Positions 7,888 through 16,445 of a stretch of DNA of 33,591 nucleotides are shown in pieces. The notes beneath the pieces are model-generated. The model was given only the letters and a program-made list of their open reading frames with translations, ran no database searches and had not been told where the DNA came from. A program made the position numbers and the translations under genes. Source of the DNA: CAZYXZ01 sp964651395 (lineage in GTDB: Bacteria; Actinomycetota; Actinomycetes; BP-191); the NCBI GenBank assembly GCA_964651395.1, contig CAZYXZ010000032.1:1-33591 (forward strand). Reading direction: 5' to 3'. The stretch's first letter is position 1. Each line of letters opens with the position of its first letter.

Positions 7888-8861
7888 GACGCCGCCGCGA
7901 AGGCGCCGACCAGGCGCACCTCGGGGACGAGGAGCGGGCCCCCGGCCTCGACGACCGCGCGCCGTACCGTCGCGATGAGTGCCCGCACGTCCGCGGGCCG
8001 GGTGCCGGGTTCGACGACGACGAAGTTGGCGTGCTTCTCGCTCACCCGCGCGCCGCCGGACCGCAGCCCCTTGAGCCCGGCGCGGTCCACGAGCCGCCCG
8101 GCCGACTCGCCGCTCGGGTTGGTGAACACCGAGCCGCAGTTGCGCTGCCGCAACGGCTGGGTGGCGCGCCGCCAGGCACGAAGCTCGTCGAGCCGGGCGC
8201 GGATCACCGCCGGGTCGTCCTCGCTGAGCAGCCATCGCGCACTGACGACGACGCCGCGCTCCGGGATCGTGCTGCTGCGGTAGCCGAGGTCGAGGTCGCC
8301 GGCCGGGACGACGCGCGCTTCGGGCGAGGACGGTGACGCGACCTCGACGTCGAGCAGCCGGTCACCGGTCTGCCCGCCGTGCGCGCCCGCGTTCATCCGC
8401 ACCGCGCCGCCGACGCTGGCCGGGATGCCGGCCGCGAACTCCAGGCCGCCGAGACCCGCCGTCGCGAGCCAGGCCGCCAGCGCGGGCAGGGCAAGCCCGC
8501 CACCGGCGGCCACAGTCGCGCCGTCGCGGCGCTGCCACTTGAAACCGGCGCCGAGGCGCAGTGCGAGCGACGGCCAGCCACCTTCGCCGACCAGCAGGTT
8601 GCTCCCGCGGCCGAGGACCAGCAGCGGGACCGCCTCCGCTGTTGTCTCGGCGAGAGCGGACAGGACGGCGGTCAGTTCCGCCGGCGAGGCCGGCTCGACG
8701 TAATGGCGGGCACTGCCACCGACGCCCAGGGTCGTCCACGGCCCGAGAGGCTGGTCCTCGGCCACGCCGACACCGGCGGCGACCAGCTTGGCCGCGACCT
8801 CCTGCACCGCCGGCTCGTCGCAGGGCGGGAGCCAGCTGTCCGGCACGTAGTCGGTCGTCAC
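7884..8861 (-). CDS. murB: UDP-N-acetylmuramate dehydrogenase (MurB)
   Basis: FAD flavoenzyme that reduces UDP-GlcNAc-enolpyruvate to UDP-MurNAc with NADPH, the second committed step of peptidoglycan synthesis. Motifs: WTTLGVGGSARHYV, VLGRGSNLLVGEGG (FAD), GIPASVGGAVRMNAGAHGG, GYRSSTIP, and the C-terminal NCGSVFTNPSGESAGRLVD with the catalytic-region serine, then SEKHANFVV. The length of 325 aa is normal. The GTG start at 8861 overlaps the murC stop as GTGA. MurB between murC and ftsQ is common in this part of the actinobacteria, while Streptomyces lacks it there. Confidence 0.95.
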   Translation of the reverse strand: MTTDYVPDSWLPPCDEPAVQEVAAKLVAAGVGVAEDQPLGPWTTLGVGGSARHYVEPASPAELTAVLSALAETTAEAVPLLVLGRGSNLLVGEGGWPSLALRLGAGFKWQRRDGATVAAGGGLALPALAAWLATAGLGGLEFAAGIPASVGGAVRMNAGAHGGQTGDRLLDVEVASPSSPEARVVPAGDLDLGYRSSTIPERGVVVSARWLLSEDDPAVIRARLDELRAWRRATQPLRQRNCGSVFTNPSGESAGRLVDRAGLKGLRSGGARVSEKHANFVVVEPGTRPADVRALIATVRRAVVEAGGPLLVPEVRLVGAFAAAS

Positions 8862-10240
8862 GTGGGGACCTCGGCGAGGGCAGCGAGCACCTCCGGCGCC
8901 AGCTGCGTCACGTCGCCGGCGCCGAGCGTGAGGATCAGGTCTCCGGGTTCGGCGAACGCCGCGAGCCGGCCCGGCACGGCGACCCACGACGGCTCGAAGA
9001 CCACGTGTCCGGCGGGCAGCGGCACGGCCGCCGCCACGGTCCGGCCGCTGATGCCGGGCACCGGGTCCTCCCCGGCCGCGTACACCTCCATGACGACGAC
9101 CGCGTCGGCCAGCCCGAGCGCGGCACCCAGCTCGGCGGCGAACGCGGCGGTGCGCGAGTAGCGGTGCGGCTGGAAGGCCACGACCAGCCGGCCGCCGGCG
9201 GCCACCTCGCGCGCGGCCTGCAGCGTTGCGACCAGCTCGGTCGGGTGGTGGGCGTAGTCGTCGTAGACCCGCACGCCGCTCCAGGCGCCCCGCGGCTCGA
9301 AACGTCGCCGCGCGCCGGTGTACGCCGTCAGCCCGAACTTCAGCGCCTCGACCGGCAGGCCGAGCTCCAGCCCGGTGACCAGCGCCGCCGCGGCGTTGAG
9401 CGCGTTGTGCGCTCCCGGGACGCTGAGCTCGAGCGCTCCGAGGCGTTGCCCGAGGTAGTAGACCGTCGAGGTGCTGCGCGTCCCGTGCAGGACGACGTCG
9501 TCGACCCGTAGGTCCGCGCCCGGGCCGGTGCCGTAGGTACGCACGCGTGCCGCCGACGCCGAGGCCGCGGCCATCGCCCCGGCGTCGTCCGCGCAGACGA
9601 CGGTCACTCCGGCCGGGTCGACGTTGCCGAGGAACGCGCTGAACGCCCGGTGCACCGCGGCCTCGTCGGCGTAGTGGTCGAGGTGGTCGGCCTCGACATT
9701 CGTCACGACGGCGACGAACGGCCGGTACTCCAGGAAGGACTCGTCGCTCTCGTCGGCCTCGGCGACGAAGACGTCACCGGTGCCGTGGTGCGCGTTGGAT
9801 CCCGCTTCGTTGAGATCCCCGCCGATCGCGAACGACGGGTCCACCCCGCACCGCTGGAGCGCCACCGTCAGCATCGACGTCGTCGTCGTCTTGCCGTGCG
9901 TGCCCGCGACGGCCACCGAACGGCTGCCCTTCATGAGCTCGGCGAGCACCGTCGCGCGGCGCAGCACCGGGATGCCGAGCCGCTGCGCCTCGGCCACCTC
10001 GGGGTTGTCCGCACGGATGGCCGACGAGATGACGACCGCCTGCGCGTCTCCCACCTGAGCGGCGCTGTGCCCGACGCGGATCCGCGCGCCCAACGCGACG
10101 AGCGCGGCCAGGCCCCGCGAGTCCTTCGCATCGCTGCCCGAGACGCTGACCCCCCGGGCCAGCAGCAGCCGGGCGATGCCGCTCATCCCCGCGCCGCCGA
10201 TGCCGACCAGGTGCAGCCGGTCGTACGGCAGCGCGGTCAC
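8858..10240 (-). CDS. murC: UDP-N-acetylmuramate--L-alanine ligase (MurC)
   Basis: ATP-dependent cytoplasmic ligase that adds L-Ala to UDP-MurNAc. It has the N-terminal Rossmann motif HLVGIGGAGMSGIA, the P-loop AGTHGKTTTTSM (112-123), EADESDESF, NVEADHLDHY, GAHNALNAAAA and the C-terminal YDDYAHHPTE domain. The length of 460 aa is normal. The GTG start at 10240 overlaps the murG stop as GTGA. It is the first of the four Mur ligases biochemically but comes late in this operon, as is usual in dcw clusters. Confidence 0.96.
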   Translation of the reverse strand: MTALPYDRLHLVGIGGAGMSGIARLLLARGVSVSGSDAKDSRGLAALVALGARIRVGHSAAQVGDAQAVVISSAIRADNPEVAEAQRLGIPVLRRATVLAELMKGSRSVAVAGTHGKTTTTSMLTVALQRCGVDPSFAIGGDLNEAGSNAHHGTGDVFVAEADESDESFLEYRPFVAVVTNVEADHLDHYADEAAVHRAFSAFLGNVDPAGVTVVCADDAGAMAAASASAARVRTYGTGPGADLRVDDVVLHGTRSTSTVYYLGQRLGALELSVPGAHNALNAAAALVTGLELGLPVEALKFGLTAYTGARRRFEPRGAWSGVRVYDDYAHHPTELVATLQAAREVAAGGRLVVAFQPHRYSRTAAFAAELGAALGLADAVVVMEVYAAGEDPVPGISGRTVAAAVPLPAGHVVFEPSWVAVPGRLAAFAEPGDLILTLGAGDVTQLAPEVLAALAEVPT

Positions 10241-11337
10241 GATGTCCCCCCCGCGGCCGCAACGACCAGGTCCGCCAACGCCGCAGCCGCCCCAGGATGG
10301 CCGCAGGACGCCGCGGCGCGGGACATCTCGTCGAGGCGACCGCCGGCGAGCAGCGGGAGGACCTGCCCGCGCAGCCAGTCCGCGTCGAGCTCGGCGTCGT
10401 CGACCAGCACACCGCCGCCCGCGGCGACCACCGGCGCGGCGTTGAGCCGCTGCTCGCCGTTGCCGTGCGGGAGCGGGACGTAGACCGCGGGCAAGCCGAC
10501 GGCGGCGAGCTCGGCACAGGTCATCGCGCCGGCCCGGCACAGTGCGAGGTCCGCGGCGGCATACGCGAGGTCCATGCGGTCGACGTAGTCGCGGACGACG
10601 TACGGCGGCGCGTCGCCCGTGAGCCCGACGATGCCCAGCTCCATGCGGACCAGGTCGACGTTGGCCGCGCCGGTCGCGTGGAGCACCTGCACGCCGGCGG
10701 CGGCGAGATCGCCGGCGACGGCGACCATGGCCTCGTTGATCCGGCGCGCACCCTGGGACCCGCCGAAGACCAGCAGCGTGGGGGTGTCCGCATCGAGGCC
10801 GTACCCGAGCCGGGCCTCCGTCCGCAGTGCGGCGCGGTCGAGTCCGGCGATCGCGCGCCGCAGCGGGATCCCGGTCAGCACCGCGCCGCGCAGCGGCGTG
10901 CCGGGGTAGCTCACCGCGACGGCGCGCGCGAACCGGGCGCCGACCCGGTTGGCCAGACCCGGCCGGGCGTTCGCCTCGTGGACGACGACCGGCGTACGCC
11001 GGCGCGCAGCCAGGTAGGCCGGCAGGGCGACATAGCCCCCGAAGCCGACCACGACGTCCGCGTCGCGGGCGTCGAGGGCCGCCCGGGCGGTGCGGACGGC
11101 CCGCCGGACACGCGCGGGCAGTGCCAGCAGCGCGACGGTCGGATGTCGCGGCAGGGGCACGCGGGGGACGAGGTCGAGCGCGAAGCCGCGGGCCGGGACG
11201 AGTCTCGACTCGAGGCCCTCCGCCGTCCCGAGAAAGCTGACCGCGATACCGCTGTCGCGGGCCTGCAGCTCCTCGGCCAGGGCCAGTGCGGGCTCGACGT
11301 GCCCGGCCGTGCCGCCACCGGCGAGGACGACGTTCAC
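10237..11337 (-). CDS. murG: UDP-GlcNAc--lipid I GlcNAc transferase (MurG)
   Basis: Peripheral membrane GT-B glycosyltransferase that converts lipid I to lipid II on the inner face of the membrane. The N-terminal motif is VLAGGGTAGHVEPALALAEE, with Ala where most MurG have the second Gly pair (GGTGGH). The C-terminal domain has LVFGGSQGARRINE, the membrane-distal GAMTCAELAAVGLPAVYVPL and NGEQRLNA. It has 366 residues. The GTG start at 11337 overlaps the ftsW stop as GTGA; the frame upstream is open but antisense-frame. It sits next to ftsW, which works on the same lipid product. Confidence 0.96.
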   Translation of the reverse strand: MNVVLAGGGTAGHVEPALALAEELQARDSGIAVSFLGTAEGLESRLVPARGFALDLVPRVPLPRHPTVALLALPARVRRAVRTARAALDARDADVVVGFGGYVALPAYLAARRRTPVVVHEANARPGLANRVGARFARAVAVSYPGTPLRGAVLTGIPLRRAIAGLDRAALRTEARLGYGLDADTPTLLVFGGSQGARRINEAMVAVAGDLAAAGVQVLHATGAANVDLVRMELGIVGLTGDAPPYVVRDYVDRMDLAYAAADLALCRAGAMTCAELAAVGLPAVYVPLPHGNGEQRLNAAPVVAAGGGVLVDDAELDADWLRGQVLPLLAGGRLDEMSRAAASCGHPGAAAALADLVVAAAGGTS

Positions 11338-12632
11338 CGTCCCGCGGCCGCCCGCGTCGGCCGGCGGCGGGCCGCTCGACGGCGCGGTCCGGGTCCGAAG
11401 CCGTAGTACGCCGACATCCGGCGCGACACGCGGCGGACCGGACCCGCTTCCCGGGCGCGGAGGGCCGCGGCGGCGGCCGGCTCGGCGCGCGCGAACGACG
11501 CGAGCATGCCGATGGCGAGCATCGACACCGCGAGCGACGAGCCGCCGAAGCTGACCAGCGGGAGGGGGATGCCGGTCACCGGGACCAGCTTGGTCACCGC
11601 GCCCATGTTGAGCAGTGCCTGCGCGAGCAGCCAGGCGGTGATGCCGGCCGAGGCCAGGCGGACGAACGGGTCCTTCGTCCGCTGCGCGACCCGGATGCCG
11701 GCGTAGCCGAGGACGGCGAAGAGCAGCACGACGAACAGGGTGCCCAGCAGCCCCAGCTCCTCGCCGATGATCGCGAAGATGTAGTCGGTGTGCGCGTTCG
11801 GCAGGTAGCTCCACTTCTGCCGGCTGGCCCCGAGGCCCACGCCGAACCAGCCGCCCGAGGCCAGCGCGTAGAGCCCCTGGATCGGCTGGTAGCCGCTGTT
11901 CAGCGGGTCGGCGAACGGGTTGAGGTAGCCGGTGATCCGCTCGAGGCGGTACGGCTCGGCGACGGCCAGGGCCGTCACAGCGGCGATGCCCAGCCCGGAC
12001 AGGACGCCGAACACGCGCAGCGGGGCGCCCACCACGAACAGCAGCGCGAACGTGACGGAGACGACGACCATCGTCGTCCCGAGGTCCGGCTCGAGCATGA
12101 TCAGCGTGGCCAGCAGCAGTGTCACCGGCACCAGTGGTACGACGAGGTGCCGCCAGTCACCGAGCAGCTTCTGCTTGCGCGCGTAGAGGTCGGCACCCCA
12201 CAGCACGAGGGCGAGCTTGGCCAGCTCGGACGGCTGCGCGGTGATCGGGCCGAGCTGGACCCATCGGGTCGCGCCGTAGCGCGTGCGGCCGAGCCCAGGG
12301 AGGAACACCGCGACCAGCCCGATCAGGCTGATCAGCAGCAACGGGTACGCCAGCGCGCGCAGCGTGCGGGCCGGCAGCACGATGGCCAGCGCCATGAAGG
12401 GCAGCCCGATGGCGACCCACATGAGCTGGCGCTGGAAGACGGCGTACGACGAGCCGGACGACGACAGGGAACGCACGCTCGACGCGGACAGCACCATCAC
12501 GAGACCGAGTGCGACGAGCAGCATGGCGCTGCCCAGGATCAGGTAGTAGGAGGTGAGCGGCCGGGCGAGCAGTGGCACGCGACGGCTGCGCGCCGGCGCG
12601 CGCCGTGTCGCCCCCGCCACCGTCACCGTCAC
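11334..12632 (-). CDS. ftsW: SEDS peptidoglycan glycosyltransferase FtsW
   Basis: Polytopic septal transglycosylase that polymerises lipid II together with its partner transpeptidase FtsI. It has 432 residues and about ten membrane segments from residue 30 to about 390. Family motifs are seen: LEPDLGTTMV, NPFADPLNSGYQPIQG, GGWFGVGLGASRQKWSYLPN, HTDYIFAIIGEELGLLG and PLVSFGGSSL. The C-terminus is a basic Arg/Ala-rich cytoplasmic tail (about 395-432). The GTG start overlaps the murD stop as GTGA (12629-12632). It sits between murD and murG as in most actinobacterial dcw clusters. Confidence 0.96.
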   Translation of the reverse strand: MTVTVAGATRRAPARSRRVPLLARPLTSYYLILGSAMLLVALGLVMVLSASSVRSLSSSGSSYAVFQRQLMWVAIGLPFMALAIVLPARTLRALAYPLLLISLIGLVAVFLPGLGRTRYGATRWVQLGPITAQPSELAKLALVLWGADLYARKQKLLGDWRHLVVPLVPVTLLLATLIMLEPDLGTTMVVVSVTFALLFVVGAPLRVFGVLSGLGIAAVTALAVAEPYRLERITGYLNPFADPLNSGYQPIQGLYALASGGWFGVGLGASRQKWSYLPNAHTDYIFAIIGEELGLLGTLFVVLLFAVLGYAGIRVAQRTKDPFVRLASAGITAWLLAQALLNMGAVTKLVPVTGIPLPLVSFGGSSLAVSMLAIGMLASFARAEPAAAAALRAREAGPVRRVSRRMSAYYGFGPGPRRRAARRRPTRAAAGR

Positions 12633-14020
12633 GGTGATTCCTCCAGTGCCTGCACCGCTGCGGCGAAGTCGTCGCCGCGGTGCGCGTAGTCGCGGAACAT
12701 GTCCATCGAGGCGGCCGCGGGTGCGAGCAGCACGACGTCACCGGGTCGTGCATGCGCCCGGGCCGCCTCCACTGCAGTGTGCAGGTCGGCGGCGTCGATC
12801 ACGGGGACGTCCGGAGCGTGCCGCGCGAGCGCGTCGCGCAGCTCCCCCGCGCACGTCCCGATGAGCACGGCCGCCACCAGCCGGTCCCGCGCGCCGGCCA
12901 CGAGCTCGCCGAAGGACAGACCCTTGTTCAGCCCGCCGGCGATCCACACGACCCGGTCGTACGCCGCGAGGGAGCAGGCGGCCGCGTGCGGGTTGGTCGC
13001 CTTCGAGTCGTTCACGTACCCGACGCCGTCGACCGTGCGGACCAGCACCTGCCGGTGCGCACCGGTACGGAACTCCCGCAACGCTTCGCCTATGGTGTCG
13101 TGCGGGACGCCGACCGACAGCGCGAGTCCCGATGCCGCCAGTGCGTTGGTCTCGTTGTGCGGCCCGGGCGCGCCCAGCCACTCGAGCGGACAGATCATCG
13201 TCCCGTCGCTGAAGGCGTGGTCCCACAGCACCGTCCCGTCGATCCCTAGCTCGCTCGGCTCCGTGAAGTGGCGATGGAACCGCACGACGCGCCCGGTCAG
13301 CCCGTCGGCCAGCGCGAGCGCCCCGGCGTCGTCGGCGTTGACCAGGGCGACGCCCTCCGGGCCGACCGCCTCCAGCGCGCGGCGCTTCGCGGCGGCGTAG
13401 GCGTCGGGTCCGCCATGCCAGTCGAGATGGTCGGGCGCCACGTTGAGCACGGCCGCGCCGGCCAGCTGCAACGACGAAGACCAGTGCAGCTGGAAGCTGG
13501 ACAGCTCCACGGCGATGACGTCCGGCGGCTCGTCGGCGGTCACGACGTCGATCAGGGGCGTGCCGATGTTGCCCGCGGCCACCACGCGGCGGCCGTCGGC
13601 GGCCAGCATCGCCGCGAGCATCTCGGTCGTCGTCGTCTTGCCGTTCGTGCCGGTGACGCCGAGCCAGGGCTGCGTGGCGAACCGCGACGCGAGCTCGACC
13701 TCTCCCCAGACCGGCACTCCACGCTCGGCGGACGCGAGGAGCAGCGGGTGGGTCGGCCGCCAGCCGGGTGACGTGACGACCAGGTCGACGTCGACCGGCG
13801 GGGCGTCCACGCCGAGGTGCACGGCGATGCCGAGCTCGTGCAGCACGGCCGCTGCCGTCTCGACGCGGCTGTCGACGGCCGCGTCGACGACATGCACTGT
13901 CGCCCCGAGACCGGCCAGCACCTTCGCCGCCGCGCGCCCGCTGACACCGAGCCCGGCCACGCAGACGGTCAGGTCAGCCCAGGGGATCTCACTCCCCCGG
14001 GCGTCGTGCCACCGCATCAT
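12629..14020 (-). CDS. murD: UDP-MurNAc-L-Ala--D-glutamate ligase (MurD)
   Basis: ATP-dependent ligase that adds D-Glu to UDP-MurNAc-L-Ala. It has the N-terminal nucleotide fold VCVAGLGVSGRAAAKVL, VVTSPGWRP, the P-loop GVTGTNGKTTTTEM (121-134), ELSSFQLHW, NVAPDHLDWHG, GPHNETNALAA, and the C-terminal YVNDSKATNPHAA and WIAGGLNKG motifs. The length of 463 aa is normal. Two ATG codons are in tandem; the first (14020) overlaps the mraY stop as ATGA. The second would remove one residue only. Confidence 0.96.
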   Translation of the reverse strand: MMRWHDARGSEIPWADLTVCVAGLGVSGRAAAKVLAGLGATVHVVDAAVDSRVETAAAVLHELGIAVHLGVDAPPVDVDLVVTSPGWRPTHPLLLASAERGVPVWGEVELASRFATQPWLGVTGTNGKTTTTEMLAAMLAADGRRVVAAGNIGTPLIDVVTADEPPDVIAVELSSFQLHWSSSLQLAGAAVLNVAPDHLDWHGGPDAYAAAKRRALEAVGPEGVALVNADDAGALALADGLTGRVVRFHRHFTEPSELGIDGTVLWDHAFSDGTMICPLEWLGAPGPHNETNALAASGLALSVGVPHDTIGEALREFRTGAHRQVLVRTVDGVGYVNDSKATNPHAAACSLAAYDRVVWIAGGLNKGLSFGELVAGARDRLVAAVLIGTCAGELRDALARHAPDVPVIDAADLHTAVEAARAHARPGDVVLLAPAAASMDMFRDYAHRGDDFAAAVQALEESP

Positions 14021-15069
14021 CCGAGGGGGCCGTGCTGGAGGTAGTCGGCGTAGAAGACGCCGAGGCCGAAGGCCACGGCCAGGCCCGCGATGATCCAGAA
14101 CCGCACGATGACGGTGAACTCCGGCCAGCCGGCCAGCTCGAAGTGGTGGTGCACCGGGGCCATGTTGAAGACGCGCCGTCGGAACAGGCGGAACGACACG
14201 ATCTGGATCAGCACCGACAGCGTCTCCACGACGAACAGGCCGCCCAGGATGATCAGCAGCAGCTGGGTGCGCGACAGGATCGCGATGCTGGCCAGCGCAC
14301 CGCCGAGAGCGAGCGAGCCGGTGTCGCCCATGAAGATCTTCGCCGGGGCGGCGTTCCACCAGAGGAAGCCGAAGCACGCGCCCATGGCCGCGGCCGCGAC
14401 GATCGCCATGTCGAGCGGGTCGCGCACCTGGTAGCAGTTGTCGAGCGGGATACCCGTGCGGCCGCACTGGTTGCCGAACTGCCAGAACGTGATGATCACG
14501 TACGCCGCGAACACCATCGACGCCGTGCCCGAGGCCAGTCCGTCGAGCCCGTCGGTGAGGTTCACCCCGTTGGAGGTGCCGGAGATCATCACGTAGCACC
14601 ACACGACGAAGCCGACCGAGCCGAAACCGAGCGCGGTGTCGCGTACGAACGACAGAGACGTCGACGCGTCGGCGTAGTTGAGGGCGAGGGCGCCGAATGC
14701 GACGGCCACGACCAGCTGGCCGACCAGCTTCGCGGTCTTGTTCAGGCCGAGGCTGCGCTGCTTGCGGATCTTGATGATGTCGTCGAGGAAGCCGACGAGA
14801 CCCAGCCCGGTCATCGAGAACAGCACGAGCAGGCCGGACGTCGTGAAGTCGCTGCCGAAGATGTGCGCGATCAGGTAGCCGAGCAGCGTGCTGGCGATGA
14901 TCACGGCGCCGCCCATGGTCGGCGTGCCGCGCTTGGTCTGGTGCTGCTGCGGCCCGTCGTCGCGGATCAGCTGGCCGTAGCCCTGCCGCCGGAACAGCCG
15001 GATGACGAACGGCGTGCCGACCAGCCCGAGCACCAGACCCACGAGCGCGGCGAGCAGGACTGCCCTCAT
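14017..15069 (-). CDS. mraY: Phospho-MurNAc-pentapeptide transferase (MraY)
   Basis: Integral membrane enzyme that moves phospho-MurNAc-pentapeptide from UDP to undecaprenyl phosphate, making lipid I. It has 350 residues and about ten membrane segments. Motifs: KRGTPTMGGAVII, the catalytic-site GFLDDIIKIRKQRSLGL, NLTDGLDGLASG, FMGDTGSLALGG and APVHHHFELAGWPE (the HHH site). The ATG start overlaps the murF stop as ATGA (15066-15069). Confidence 0.97.
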   Translation of the reverse strand: MRAVLLAALVGLVLGLVGTPFVIRLFRRQGYGQLIRDDGPQQHQTKRGTPTMGGAVIIASTLLGYLIAHIFGSDFTTSGLLVLFSMTGLGLVGFLDDIIKIRKQRSLGLNKTAKLVGQLVVAVAFGALALNYADASTSLSFVRDTALGFGSVGFVVWCYVMISGTSNGVNLTDGLDGLASGTASMVFAAYVIITFWQFGNQCGRTGIPLDNCYQVRDPLDMAIVAAAAMGACFGFLWWNAAPAKIFMGDTGSLALGGALASIAILSRTQLLLIILGGLFVVETLSVLIQIVSFRLFRRRVFNMAPVHHHFELAGWPEFTVIVRFWIIAGLAVAFGLGVFYADYLQHGPLG

Positions 15070-16445
15070 GAGCTGCCCTCCTCGTCGTCGAGCAATGCCG
15101 CGGCCACGCGGTCCAGTCCGGCCACCCGCGAGGCTTTCACGAGTACGACGTCACCTCGCGACACCGCGCCGCGGAGCAGCGCCACCGCTGCGTCGACGTC
15201 GGGCACCCAGTCGATCGCGTCGATGGCCAGACCGGACGTGAGGGCGGTGTCGGCGAGCGGCCCCGCGCCGTCTCCGACGACCACCAGCCGTTGCACGCCG
15301 AGCTCCGCCACAAGCCGGCCGAGCCGCTCGTGCTCGACGTCGGTCACCGCGCCGAGCTCCGCCATGGCACCGAGCACCGCCCAGGTACGGCGTCCGCCCG
15401 CGATGTCGACCAGCGCGCGCAGCGCGGCGCGCATCGACTCGGGGTTGGCGTTGTAGGCGTCGTTCACCACCGTGACGTGCCCGCGTGTGTCGCGGACCTC
15501 CATGCGCCAGCGGCTGACCGGTGCGGGAGTGCTGAGCGCGCGGGCGGTCGCGGCCAGGTCGAGACCGGCCCAGGCGGCGACCGCGGCGACGGCGAGCGCG
15601 TTGCCCACCTGGTGCTCGCCGTACGTCGGCAGCTCTACGTCGGCCGTGCCGTCGGGCGCGACCAGCGTGAAGTGGGCGCGCCCGTCGACCATGTGCAGCT
15701 GCCCGGCTCGGTAGTCGGACTCCGGCGCGGTCCCGACGAGCACGACCGGTGCCGCGCTGCGGGAGGCCATGGCCGCGACGAGAGGGTCGTCGGCGTTGAG
15801 GACCGCCAGACCGTCGGCAGGGAGCGCGTCGACCAGCTCCCCCTTCGCCTGGGCGGTCGCGTCCCGCCCGCCGAACTCGCCGACATGCGCCGAGCCGACG
15901 TTGAGGACGACACCCACGGTCGGCGGCGCCACCGTGCACAGTGCGGCGATGTGGCCGAGGCCGCGCGCGCTCATCTCGAGGACGAGGTAGCGCGTGTCCG
16001 CGTCCGCGCGCAGGACGGTCAGCGGGAGCCCGATCTCGTTGTTGAAGGAGCCGACCGGGGCGACCGTGGCGCCCAGCCCGCTCAGGACGAACGCCGTGAG
16101 GTCCTTCGTCGTCGTCTTGCCGGACGAGCCGGTGATGCCGATGACCGGGGCGGTGAGCCGCACGCAGTTCGCGTGCGCGAGCCGGGCCAGCGCGCTGACC
16201 GCGTCGGGCACCAGCACCGACGGCTCCGCTACCGGCCGTTCCACCAGCGCACCCGCTGCCCCCGCGGCGATGGCTGCGGCGACGTAGTCGTGCCCGTCGA
16301 CGTGCTCGCCGGCCAGCGCGACGAAGAGGGCTCCCGGCTCGAGGGAGCGGGTGTCGATCGAGGCGGAGGTGACGACCGTCTCCGCGGGACCGTGCAGCTC
16401 GCCGTTGACCGTCTCGGCCAGCTCACCGAGGGTGGTGGGGATCAC
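15066..16445 (-). CDS. murF: UDP-MurNAc-tripeptide--D-Ala-D-Ala ligase (MurF)
   Basis: Last Mur ligase, which adds D-Ala-D-Ala in an ATP-dependent step to complete UDP-MurNAc-pentapeptide. It has the N-terminal substrate domain with SIDTRSLEPGALFVALAGE, the P-loop GITGSSGKTTTKD (103-115), PVGSFNNEIGLPLTVL, EMSARGLGHI, NVGSAHVGEFGG, and the C-terminal NDAYNANPESMRAAL domain with VLGAMAELG. It has 459 residues, which is normal. The GTG start at 16445 overlaps the murE stop as GTGA. The longer open frame upstream is antisense-frame reading of murE. Confidence 0.96.
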   Translation of the reverse strand: MIPTTLGELAETVNGELHGPAETVVTSASIDTRSLEPGALFVALAGEHVDGHDYVAAAIAAGAAGALVERPVAEPSVLVPDAVSALARLAHANCVRLTAPVIGITGSSGKTTTKDLTAFVLSGLGATVAPVGSFNNEIGLPLTVLRADADTRYLVLEMSARGLGHIAALCTVAPPTVGVVLNVGSAHVGEFGGRDATAQAKGELVDALPADGLAVLNADDPLVAAMASRSAAPVVLVGTAPESDYRAGQLHMVDGRAHFTLVAPDGTADVELPTYGEHQVGNALAVAAVAAWAGLDLAATARALSTPAPVSRWRMEVRDTRGHVTVVNDAYNANPESMRAALRALVDIAGGRRTWAVLGAMAELGAVTDVEHERLGRLVAELGVQRLVVVGDGAGPLADTALTSGLAIDAIDWVPDVDAAVALLRGAVSRGDVVLVKASRVAGLDRVAAALLDDEEGSS